From Gemmatimonas phototrophica (GTDB taxonomy: Bacteria; Latescibacterota; UBA2968; UBA8231), in assembly GCA_945861755.1 (NCBI GenBank), contig CAMAVQ010000007.1:1-64000 (forward strand): 64,000 nucleotides of DNA, read 5' to 3'. Positions 50,635 to 58,429 of this stretch are shown here, piece after piece. Numbering within the stretch: the first letter of the stretch is position 1; the number at the start of each line of letters is the position of its first letter. A program made the translations under genes and the position numbers. The notes beneath the pieces were generated by a model. That model worked only from the letters and a program-made list of their open reading frames with translations, made no database searches and was not told the DNA's origin.

Positions 50635-52092
50635 TCAGAGTAGCCTTTCCAAATTCGGGTTGCGCGCCCACTTGGGCACCATGCCCCGCAGCCGGTGTCC
50701 CTGCTCCTCGACCAACCCCCAACAGATTGTCCAGTCACCAAAGCTGCAGAGCACCTCGCCCCGCTGCGATACCGGCGGGTCAAACACCGCCACCTCGCCG
50801 CGGAACAGGGTCTGCACCTGGGGCCAGTCCAGCATCACGCGCCGTCCCTGCATCCGGTCTCCCCACAGGGCCACCGCCCCCTGGGACAGGTAGTAGTGCG
50901 CCTGCTGGCGGCGGGCCAGGTGCAGGCCGGCCCGCAAAAAGTAGGGGTACTGCGCCCGCAACCCGGCAGCGGCCTGCGGCTCCATAGCCAGATAGCGACC
51001 ATCCAGCACCACCCGCTGCCCTTGGGGCACGGCAAACTCGATGCCCCACCGCCCCTCCAGGGCCACACGCACCGGCCCGGCCTCTGTCTCGCTGCCGGCC
51101 TCCTCCCATTCGGCAGCATCCCCCTCCACCACGTCCCAGACCGTGGGCTCTAACTTGCGCACCTTGGCCACAAAAGCCCCCTCGGTGTGATGCAGATGCG
51201 GCCAGACCCGCGCCATCAGCGCAAAATCGGGGGCATAACGCGCGGCCACCGCGGCCGGCAGCGGGACCCGCTCCAGGCCCTCCACTGGCAGCACCTCGAC
51301 CTGGCCCGGATAGCGCCGCACCAGCGCGGCGAGCACCTCCTCGTTTTCCTCCAGGCTCAGCGAGCAAGTCGAGTACACCAACACCCCCCCAGGACGCAGC
51401 ATGTGAAAGGCGGCCCGCAACAGCCCCTTCTGCTGCTGGGCCTTGTGACCGGCACCCTCGGGCGACCAGAAGCTCAACATCCGGGTGTCCTTGCACAGAA
51501 CCCCGTCGCCGCTGCAGGGTGCGTCGAGCAACACCCGGTCAAAATAATTATGGAAATAGCGGGCCAGCATAGCGCCAGCGGCCCGGCTCAGCACCACGTT
51601 GGCGACCCCGCAGCGCTCCAGGTTGCCCACCAGCGAGGGCATACGGCCAGGCACCGGCTCGTTGGCCACCAGCAGCCCGGTGTTGCCCAGGCGGGCGGCA
51701 ATCTGGGTGGCCTTGCCTCCTGGGGCAGCCGCCAGGTCCAGGACCCGCTCGCCGGGCTGGGGATCCAGCACCTCCACCGCCAGCGAAGGGGCCTTGGCCT
51801 GCAGATAGAAGGCCCCCAGGGCGTGTTCGAGGGTGCGGCCCAGGTGCTGCTCTGAGTCGGGCAGCACATAACCCTGGGGACACCAAGGCACCGGCTCAGC
51901 CCGCTCCTGTAGCCAATCGCGCAAGGCGCCCGGCTGCGGCCGCAGTGGATTGAGGCGCAGGGTAGGAGGAGGCAGTTCCCGGGCTGCACGGCGGAAGGCC
52001 AGCTGTTCAACTTCGGGGAGCAGTTGCTCCAGATGGACCAGCAGTGCTTCCAGGCGGGTCTCTTCAGCGGTGGTGAGGTCTTCTTTGCGCAT
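50635..52092 (-). CDS. rsmF: RNA m5C methyltransferase, RsmF/NSUN type
   Basis: The 485-residue protein has the NOL1/NOP2/sun methyltransferase core: the SAM motif 'LDLAAAPGGKATQIAARLG' and the two catalytic Cys regions 'LLDAPCSGDG' and 'VYSTCSLSLEENE'. A C-terminal PUA-like part with 'RRQQAHYYLSQGAVALWGD' follows, as in RsmF (16S rRNA C1407) and related enzymes. A tRNA or other rRNA position is also possible. Divergent from the LpxH-like gene with a 28-bp gap. Confidence 0.88.
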   Translation of the reverse strand: MRKEDLTTAEETRLEALLVHLEQLLPEVEQLAFRRAARELPPPTLRLNPLRPQPGALRDWLQERAEPVPWCPQGYVLPDSEQHLGRTLEHALGAFYLQAKAPSLAVEVLDPQPGERVLDLAAAPGGKATQIAARLGNTGLLVANEPVPGRMPSLVGNLERCGVANVVLSRAAGAMLARYFHNYFDRVLLDAPCSGDGVLCKDTRMLSFWSPEGAGHKAQQQKGLLRAAFHMLRPGGVLVYSTCSLSLEENEEVLAALVRRYPGQVEVLPVEGLERVPLPAAVAARYAPDFALMARVWPHLHHTEGAFVAKVRKLEPTVWDVVEGDAAEWEEAGSETEAGPVRVALEGRWGIEFAVPQGQRVVLDGRYLAMEPQAAAGLRAQYPYFLRAGLHLARRQQAHYYLSQGAVALWGDRMQGRRVMLDWPQVQTLFRGEVAVFDPPVSQRGEVLCSFGDWTICWGLVEEQGHRLRGMVPKWARNPNLERLL

Positions 52093-52120
52093 TTTCTCAC
52101 TTATGGTTTAATTCGTTCCG

Positions 52121-52849
52121 ATGACCTACCCTCAACCAAATTCTAGGCCCACGGTGCAGCCTCTGCAAGAAATCCCGGGGGTTTCACCGACCTTCATCGT
52201 CAGCGACCTGCACCTGGGTTCCCCGTACTGCCATCATCGCCCCTTTCTCGCCTGGCTGGCCACCCTGCCGGCAACCGCACCGCTGATCCTCAACGGCGAT
52301 ATCATCGACGATCCCGGCCATCCCCTGGGCCCAGAGCACCAGGCCGTGCTCCAGCGCCTGATCGCCGAATCGCAGCAGCGCCCCCTGATCTGGGTCCATG
52401 GCAACCACGACGATGACCTGGCCCTGGGGGATACCGGCCGGATCCAGTTTGTCCGCCACTGGACCATCGGCCAACGCCTGCTCATCGTCCACGGCGACGA
52501 CCTCGACGAGGTCATGCCCCGCCATCAACTCTTCAAGAGATTTTTTAAGATCGTACACCGGCTGCACGTCAAACTCGGCTTTCCCGACGTGCACGTGGCC
52601 CAGTACGCCAAAAAATGGGGACTGCTCTACCGCGTCCTCAACCAGCATGTGGCCCGCAAAGCCCTGCGAGTGGCCCGCGCCCAGGGATTTGCCGCGGTGA
52701 CCTGCGGCCACACCCACTCGGCCATGGATCTGCACGAAGGAGCGGTGCGCTACCTCAACACCGGTGCCTGGACCGAAGAGCCCCACCACTTCATCACCGT
52801 GACCCCCGACGAGATCCAACTGTGTGTGTACCAATCCCCCGCACCCTGA
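52121..52849 (+). CDS. lpxH: Metallophosphoesterase, UDP-2,3-diacylglucosamine hydrolase (LpxH)-like
   Basis: The 242-residue calcineurin-type phosphoesterase has all metal motifs: 'SDLHLGS', 'NGDIIDD', 'GNHDDD', 'HGDDLDE' and 'CGHTHSAM'. Order and length fit LpxH, which splits UDP-diacylglucosamine to lipid X in lipid A synthesis at the inner membrane. No other lpx genes are near, so the assignment rests on motif pattern. The M23 gene start lies 28 nt before its stop. Confidence 0.78.
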   Translation: MTYPQPNSRPTVQPLQEIPGVSPTFIVSDLHLGSPYCHHRPFLAWLATLPATAPLILNGDIIDDPGHPLGPEHQAVLQRLIAESQQRPLIWVHGNHDDDLALGDTGRIQFVRHWTIGQRLLIVHGDDLDEVMPRHQLFKRFFKIVHRLHVKLGFPDVHVAQYAKKWGLLYRVLNQHVARKALRVARAQGFAAVTCGHTHSAMDLHEGAVRYLNTGAWTEEPHHFITVTPDEIQLCVYQSPAP

Positions 52850-55050
52850 TCCGCCGCTGCGCCTATCTGCTGGGCTGGGCCCTGTTGCCTTGTAGTGCCG
52901 GGGCCGAGGTAGAGTTCGCCTGGCCCCTGGCCCTGGAGCACGCCCTTTCTTCGACCTTTGGCGAAACCCGCACGGCCGCCTTTCACGCCGGCATCGACCT
53001 AAAAACCCAGGGCAAGACCGGCTTTGAGGTACATGCCCCGGCTGCCGGGTACCTCTGGAAGGTGCGCACCTCGCCCTGGGGGTACGGCCGATCCCTGTAC
53101 CAGAAACTGCCCGACGGCCGCATCCTGGTCTACGCGCACCTCCAGGGATTTGCCCCTCACGTCGCCGCGCGTGTGGTCCGGGCTCAGCGAGAAAAACAGG
53201 CCTATTCCGTAGACCTCGAATTCCAGCCCGGCGAGATCCCCATCCGGCGCGGCCAACTGGTGGCCTGGAGCGGCGACAGCGGCATCGGCCCACCTCATCT
53301 CCATATGGAATTGCGCGATGCGGACAATATCCCGCTCAATCCCCTGCTCCACGGCTTCCAGGTGGAGGACACCCTCGCCCCGGTCTTCGAGCGCCTGGCC
53401 CTGGTGCCGATGGGTTTGGAGAGCCAGGTCAATGGCCGCCATCAACCGGTCTGCGCAGCGCTGCGGCGTGCGGCCAGCAACTACGAGGCCGCAGACACCC
53501 TGATCGTTGCCGGCTCTTTCGGGGTCAGTGCCCAACTCCACGACCTGGCTGACGCGGCCCCCAACCAGCTGGCTCCGTACCGCCTCCGCCTGTATGTGGA
53601 CGGTCTGCCCCAGGTCACCTCCACCTATGCCCGAGTCTCCTATACCGACGGCCACCAGGTTTTCCTCGACCGCCTCCGCCTCAACTTTGCCGGCGGCAGC
53701 GGGGCCTTCTTCACCCTCTTCCGCCTGCCGGGCAACCGTCTAGAATTTTACGACCTGCCGCCCGGTGCCGACGGCTTGCTGCGCGGCCTGGCCAAAGGCC
53801 CTCACGAATTGATGGTCCAGGCCGAGGACACCGCCGGCAACATCGCCCGGGCGCGGCTCCAGGTGCAGGTGGACGAGTTGCCGCGCATCGCCGACTTCCA
53901 GCTGCATGCCGCCGGTACTATCCTCAAGGTCCAGGCCCAGGTGGAAGACCCCGACGATGACGCGCTCGACCTGGAACTGTCCTGGTCTGCGGATGGCCGG
54001 CAATGGCAGCGCGAGCTGTTCACCCGTGTCCGCTCCGGCCCCGGTCAGTGGGAGGTACCTGCCAGATCCGGGGTTTGGCGGCTGCGGGTGTGGGACAAAG
54101 CCGGCGGCGAGGATTTCAAGACCTGCATCCTGGGCCAGATCGGGGCCGATGCGGAGTTTTTCCTGGAATACCAGACCTTTCCCGATTTCGCCGAGGTGCG
54201 GCTCATCAGCGACCGGCCCCTGGCTGCTGCCCCTCTGCTGGCCTTTGCCGATGACCGGCGGCAGGACACCCTGGCGCTGCGGCAAACCGGCCCGCAGGAG
54301 TACCGCGCCAGCCAGCCCTTCAGTGCCCGCGGCGGCCCTTTGACCATCCAGATGGCAGACCGCGCCGCGCCCTCCCTGGTCCTGCTCCAGCAGCAGGTCA
54401 ATCCCGGACAAGAATCCCAAGTCGAATGGGGCGGCGGCGAGGCCCGGCTGCACCTGGGCAGCGGCAGCATATACGCCCCCTTCTTCCCCCAGGCCCAGCG
54501 CTTTTCCCCCCCGGACGTCACTGGCCTGACGCCCACTGAAGTCGGGTACGGTTTCACCCCCGAGCGGCACAGCTTCGACCAGCAGGTAGAAGTCTTCCTG
54601 CGCTATGCCCCCACCGTGGCAGCTCCGCAAAAGCTGGGCCTGTACCAGGAGCGGGGCGAAGGCGAGTGGACCTTTGTGGGCAACGAGCTGGACTCTGCCC
54701 AGCGCCTGGTCAGCGGCAAGGTGCGGCGGCTCCTGCGTTTTGCCCTCTTCAGCGACACTCAGGCCCCCAGCATCACCGCCCTGCAGCCGGCCGCCGGCGC
54801 TGCGCTCAAAGAGCGGCAGCCGCTGCTGGGCGCCCAGGTGAGCGACGAGGGGTCTGGCATCGGACGGGAAGAGGATCTGACCCTGCACCTGGACGGCCAC
54901 CGGCTCATCGGCGAATACGACCCCGAAGCCGGCACCCTCAGCGCCCGGCCCGAAGCCCCGCTCAAGCCGGGACGGCATCGGTGGGAAGTCCAGGTCCGTG
55001 ACCAGAGCGGCAATCAGGCCGTGGCCCGTGCGGAGTTCACGATCAGGTAG
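52822..55050 (+). CDS. Secreted M23 metallopeptidase with long C-terminal Ig-like region
   Basis: From the GTG at 52822 the protein has 742 residues; the track ORF from 52615 starts out of frame in the previous gene. A signal peptide ('LLGWALLPCSAGA') leads into a LytM/M23 domain with zinc ligands in 'HAGID' (about residue 55) and 'PHLHMEL' (about 159). The following roughly 550 residues are beta-rich, with Ig-like pieces such as 'AEDTAGNIARARLQVQVDEL' and a final 'VQVRDQSGNQAVARAEF'. It should cut or bind peptidoglycan in the periplasm. Its 3' end overlaps the convergent LOG gene by 8 bp. Confidence 0.82.
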   Translation: MCVPIPRTLIRRCAYLLGWALLPCSAGAEVEFAWPLALEHALSSTFGETRTAAFHAGIDLKTQGKTGFEVHAPAAGYLWKVRTSPWGYGRSLYQKLPDGRILVYAHLQGFAPHVAARVVRAQREKQAYSVDLEFQPGEIPIRRGQLVAWSGDSGIGPPHLHMELRDADNIPLNPLLHGFQVEDTLAPVFERLALVPMGLESQVNGRHQPVCAALRRAASNYEAADTLIVAGSFGVSAQLHDLADAAPNQLAPYRLRLYVDGLPQVTSTYARVSYTDGHQVFLDRLRLNFAGGSGAFFTLFRLPGNRLEFYDLPPGADGLLRGLAKGPHELMVQAEDTAGNIARARLQVQVDELPRIADFQLHAAGTILKVQAQVEDPDDDALDLELSWSADGRQWQRELFTRVRSGPGQWEVPARSGVWRLRVWDKAGGEDFKTCILGQIGADAEFFLEYQTFPDFAEVRLISDRPLAAAPLLAFADDRRQDTLALRQTGPQEYRASQPFSARGGPLTIQMADRAAPSLVLLQQQVNPGQESQVEWGGGEARLHLGSGSIYAPFFPQAQRFSPPDVTGLTPTEVGYGFTPERHSFDQQVEVFLRYAPTVAAPQKLGLYQERGEGEWTFVGNELDSAQRLVSGKVRRLLRFALFSDTQAPSITALQPAAGAALKERQPLLGAQVSDEGSGIGREEDLTLHLDGHRLIGEYDPEAGTLSARPEAPLKPGRHRWEVQVRDQSGNQAVARAEFTIR

Positions 55051-55837
55051 GTATAATGATGCGGGAAAACTGCGAGGCGAGGCGTTCTTGTAGGAGGGAG
55101 AAAGCCTCTTCGGGGGTGTCGGCCCAGGACAGGAGTTCCCGATCCTTGGCGTCGATGGTGCCCCAGCGTTCCAGGGCCGAAAAATCGATCACCTCGTCCC
55201 AGAAAGCACGGCCGTAGATGAGCACCGGCATGCCTTTGCTGCGGCCGGTCTGGATGAGGGTGAGCACCTCAGCTAGTTCGTCGAGGGTGCCAAAACCTCC
55301 CGGGAAGACCACTAGGGCGCAGGCCAGCTGCACAAACCAGAGCTTGCGCATGAAAAAATAGTGGAACTCAAAATTCAGGGCCTCGGTTATATAGGGGTTG
55401 GGCTGTTGCTCGCGGGGCAGGCTGATGTTGAGTCCCACCGAACGGCCGCCGGCTTCTGCCGCGCCCTGGTTGGCCGCTTCCATGATGCCCGGCCCGCCCC
55501 CGGAGCAGACGACAAAAGGCTCGCCGCCCAGCTGGCCGGCCCAGGCGGTCAAAAGTTGGGCCAACCGGCGGGCGTCCTCGTAATAGTCCGACAATTTGAG
55601 GCTGCCTTCCAGGCGCCCTATCTCCTCGGTACCGGCCTGGCGCTGGCGGGCCTGGGCCAGAGCGCGCTCGGCCTCGGCGCGGGAGGAGGCGCGTGCCGAG
55701 CCGAAAAAAACCACTACCTTCTCGATGTGCTCCCGCTGAAAACGCTCCTCTGGCTCCAGGTATTCGGCCAGGATGCGCAGGGTGCGGGCCCCGGGGCTGG
55801 TGAGAAACTCGGCATTGCGGTAAGCTTTGATGGACAT
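55043..55837 (-). CDS. LOG family protein (TIGR00730-type Rossmann fold)
   Basis: The 264-residue protein contains 'SGGGPGIMEAANQGAAEAGG' and 'FPGGFGTLDEL', the defining motifs of the LOG/lysine-decarboxylase-like family. Members are cytokinin riboside 5'-monophosphate phosphoribohydrolases or nucleotide 5'-monophosphate nucleosidases (PpnN-like). A distinctive N-terminal part 'VVVFFGSARA' starts the Rossmann fold. It lies 3 bp downstream of mrp on the same strand. Confidence 0.87.
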   Translation of the reverse strand: MSIKAYRNAEFLTSPGARTLRILAEYLEPEERFQREHIEKVVVFFGSARASSRAEAERALAQARQRQAGTEEIGRLEGSLKLSDYYEDARRLAQLLTAWAGQLGGEPFVVCSGGGPGIMEAANQGAAEAGGRSVGLNISLPREQQPNPYITEALNFEFHYFFMRKLWFVQLACALVVFPGGFGTLDELAEVLTLIQTGRSKGMPVLIYGRAFWDEVIDFSALERWGTIDAKDRELLSWADTPEEAFSLLQERLASQFSRIIIPT

Positions 55838-55840
55838 GGA

Positions 55841-56638
55841 TCAGATCCGCGCCCCGGCCAACGCGGTGGTCAGGCGCTGGGCTAACTGCACCAGGGCCTG
55901 GCTGGCGGGGGACTGGGGCGCTGCCACCACCAAGGGGATGCCGGTGTCGGCGCACAGACGCAACTGCGGATCGAGGGGAATCTGACCTAGGAGCGGGGTG
56001 TCAAAGGTGCGGGCCAAGGCCTCACCCCCCTCGCCGAAGAGGGCGCTGGTGTGTTGGCAAGTGGGGCAGGTGAAGGTGCTCATGTTCTCGATAATGCCCA
56101 GCAGCGGCACTTGGGTCTGGCGGAACATGCCCACCCCACGGCGCACGTCCTCGATGGCCAGGGCCGAAGGGGTGGTGACGATGGCCGCCCCGGTGAGCGG
56201 GGCGCTCTGGGTCAGGGTGATCTGCACATCGCCGGTCCCGGGAGGCAGGTCCAGCACCAGCACATCGAGGGTGCCCCACTCGACCTGAAAAAGGAACTGG
56301 TTGATCATCTTGGCCAACATGGGCCCCCGCCAGATGACCGGGGCCCCTCGTTCGATGAGCAAGCCCATCGAGATCACCCTGAGGCCGTGGGCTTGTCCGG
56401 GCACCAGCATGCCCGACTGGGTGACCGTGGGTTTCTCGCTCAGCCCCAGCATGCCGGGGATATTGGGGCCGTAGATATCGGCGTCCATCAACCCCACGGC
56501 CAGCCCCTGGCGGGCCAAGGCCACTGCCAGGTTGGCGCTGAGGGTGGACTTTCCCACCCCGCCCTTGCCGCTGGAGATGGCCAGGAGGTCGGTGATGCCG
56601 GGGATGGGCTTGCGTTCGTGGACCTGGGGGGTGTTCAT
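55841..56638 (-). CDS. mrp: Mrp/NBP35 family iron-sulfur carrier ATPase
   Basis: The 265-residue P-loop protein has the deviant Walker A 'SGKGGVGKST', 'DADIYGPNIPGMLGL', 'DLPPGTGDVQITLTQ' and the cluster-binding 'CPTC' pair near residue 190. It carries or delivers Fe-S clusters in the cytoplasm. The N-terminal MIP18/DUF59 domain of many bacterial ApbC/Mrp proteins is absent; the protein starts directly before the ATPase. The gap to the divergent HEAT lipoprotein gene is 84 bp. Confidence 0.92.
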   Translation of the reverse strand: MNTPQVHERKPIPGITDLLAISSGKGGVGKSTLSANLAVALARQGLAVGLMDADIYGPNIPGMLGLSEKPTVTQSGMLVPGQAHGLRVISMGLLIERGAPVIWRGPMLAKMINQFLFQVEWGTLDVLVLDLPPGTGDVQITLTQSAPLTGAAIVTTPSALAIEDVRRGVGMFRQTQVPLLGIIENMSTFTCPTCQHTSALFGEGGEALARTFDTPLLGQIPLDPQLRLCADTGIPLVVAAPQSPASQALVQLAQRLTTALAGARI

Positions 56639-56722
56639 ACAAACCTCGGGTCAGATGGATGGTCTCAATATCTGCCAAGAAAGATAGATGTGCAAGACAC
56701 TCCCTTTGCGAGGACAGGTCTT

Positions 56723-57553
56723 ATGAGGTTCCTCTTTCTGTTGGCCGGCCTCTGGCTGGCCAGCTGTACCAACGTGGCCCAGATGCAGCAGAAATACGAG
56801 GCGGGCGATCACCGCCAATTGGAAAGTTTGATCGAGATCGTCTCGCGCCCCGACTACCCCTATGCCACCCGCAAAAACGCCGCCCGCGCCCTGGGACGGA
56901 TCGGCGACCTCAAGGCCGTGCCGGCCCTAGTCAGGGTATTGGGCGAATACGACCAGCGCACCACCCTCAAGGAAGAAACTCTCAGGGCCCTGGGCGCCCT
57001 GGGCGACCAGGCGGCGGTGGAACCCATCGGCCAGCTCTTGGACCGCTCGCTGGATCAGGCCGACGCCGAGTTGCGCCTGGCTGCCCTGCCGGTCCTGGGA
57101 CAGCTGGGCGGCACCCCGGCAGCTGCCATTCTGCTGCGGGCGCTGCGCTACTACGATCTGCTCAAGTTGCGCAACGAATACAACCAGCAACCCGGGGTTT
57201 TCTCCGGCAAGGACCAGCGGCTCCTCTACGAAGCCGACTCCCTGGCGACGGGGCGGCGGGGCGGCCCGGCGATGGGCATGTTTGGCGAGGATCAGGTGCC
57301 CACCACCAGCATGTTCGGCACCGACATGAACCTGGGCACGCTGGAAATGCCCGATCCCACCCCGGAAGAACGGACCCAGGCCCGCGCTGCCCTGCTCCAG
57401 GTGGGCCCGGCGGCCGCCCCGGCCATCCTCGAATGCCTGGCCACCCAGCAAATAAGCCCGGGTTTGCGCCGGGAGCTGGAGGCGATGCTCGCCCAGTTGC
57501 AGTCAGCCCTCCCCAACCCGGTACCCACCGGGGCAGATTCGGCCCCCAGATAG
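56723..57553 (+). CDS. HEAT-repeat lipoprotein
   Basis: The 276-residue protein starts at ATG 56723 after AGGACAGG; the 500-residue track ORF is read through mrp antisense. The signal peptide ends in the lipobox 'LASC' with Cys15 as the lipid anchor. The mature part shows HEAT-type repeats ('NAARALGRIGDLKAVPALVRVL', 'TLRALGALGDQAAVEPIGQLL') and a second pair near the end around a glycine- and methionine-rich insert ('GPAMGMFGEDQVPTTSMFGT'). Such repeats bind other proteins at the envelope. Confidence 0.78.
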   Translation: MRFLFLLAGLWLASCTNVAQMQQKYEAGDHRQLESLIEIVSRPDYPYATRKNAARALGRIGDLKAVPALVRVLGEYDQRTTLKEETLRALGALGDQAAVEPIGQLLDRSLDQADAELRLAALPVLGQLGGTPAAAILLRALRYYDLLKLRNEYNQQPGVFSGKDQRLLYEADSLATGRRGGPAMGMFGEDQVPTTSMFGTDMNLGTLEMPDPTPEERTQARAALLQVGPAAAPAILECLATQQISPGLRRELEAMLAQLQSALPNPVPTGADSAPR

Positions 57554-57583
57554 TTGACAAAAAGCGCCCATCCTGCCTATAAT
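57554..57583 (+). promoter_or_regulatory. Consensus sigma70 promoter
   Basis: Perfect TTGACA (57554-57559) and perfect TATAAT (57578-57583) are 18 bp apart, right after the HEAT lipoprotein stop and about 53 bp ahead of the next ATG. It is the best promoter match in the window, and the transcript should include a leader of roughly 45 bases. Confidence 0.75.
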
Positions 57584-57636
57584 AAACCATCTTATCAAGG
57601 GGGTGCCTCCTGCTTCGTGGCCTGGCCAAATCCATT

Positions 57637-58413
57637 ATGAACAAAGATCTCGGTCCCATCCTCGAGGGCTGGCCCTTCGCCCAGGGTGAGTTGCGGGTGC
57701 GCAAGATCGATGGCGAAGATGGCCGGCCCAGGATCCAGATCCGTATGGACATGGGCCTGATGCAGCTGGAGTGGTCGGGCCGGCCGGACGGCACCCGGCC
57801 GCGCGACAGTGTTTCCCTGCTCGACTACTTCAAGGCCGAGCGCCGGGGCTGCCAGCACCAAGATCCAACCGCTTCCCTCAACCTGTCGCGCACCGACTGT
57901 TGGGCGCTGGGCCAGGAAGCCATGCAGTACTACTGGCGTCGCCTCAGCTTCTTCGAATTAAAAGAGTACGTGCGGGCCGAGCAGGACGCCCTGCACAACC
58001 TCGATATCCTGGACCTGTGCCAGGAATACGCCGAACACCCCGAGGACCGTCAGATCGCCCACCAGTACCGGGCCTTTGTCACCGCCCACCGCATCCAGGC
58101 CGGGGTGCTCTCCCTACTGGAACAAGACAACCACCAGGCCGCGCTGCAGCAGCTGAGAACGGGCATCGGCCACCTGGAGGAAATCCTCTTGCGACAGGGC
58201 GGTCTCGAACATCCCGACTCCTGCCAGGAACTCAATTTCCTGCGCCAGTGGGAGCTGGAGCTGGAGCACAGTCGCCCCCTGAGTCCCGAGGAAAAACTCA
58301 GCGCCGAACTCGAGTATGCCGTCGAGCAGGAGCGTTTCGAACTGGCTGCTTCGCTGCGCGACCGCCTGCGGGTTCTCAAGGCCCAACAACGCTGCAATCC
58401 GGACGCTCTCTGA
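57637..58413 (+). CDS. UVR-motif protein of unknown function
   Basis: The 258-residue soluble protein ends in a UvrB/UvrC-type helical hairpin ('KLSAELEYAVEQERFELAASLRDRLRVLK'-like, about residues 222-250), a protein-interaction module seen in UvrB, UvrC, ClpC and McsA. The rest ('LLDYFKAERRGCQHQDPTA', 'AMQYYWRRLSFFELKEYVRA') is unfamiliar and mostly helical. No nuclease or helicase motif is present. A consensus promoter drives it, suggesting constitutive expression. A role in stress or repair complexes is conceivable but unproven. Confidence 0.65.
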   Translation: MNKDLGPILEGWPFAQGELRVRKIDGEDGRPRIQIRMDMGLMQLEWSGRPDGTRPRDSVSLLDYFKAERRGCQHQDPTASLNLSRTDCWALGQEAMQYYWRRLSFFELKEYVRAEQDALHNLDILDLCQEYAEHPEDRQIAHQYRAFVTAHRIQAGVLSLLEQDNHQAALQQLRTGIGHLEEILLRQGGLEHPDSCQELNFLRQWELELEHSRPLSPEEKLSAELEYAVEQERFELAASLRDRLRVLKAQQRCNPDAL

Positions 58414-58429
58414 GGGTTCCCTCACCTCC

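Noticed and set aside
50451-50783. 110-residue minus-strand ORF beyond the RsmF-like stop
   Set aside because: Its first half is out of frame inside the RsmF-like gene and the rest has no recognisable similarity or start signals.
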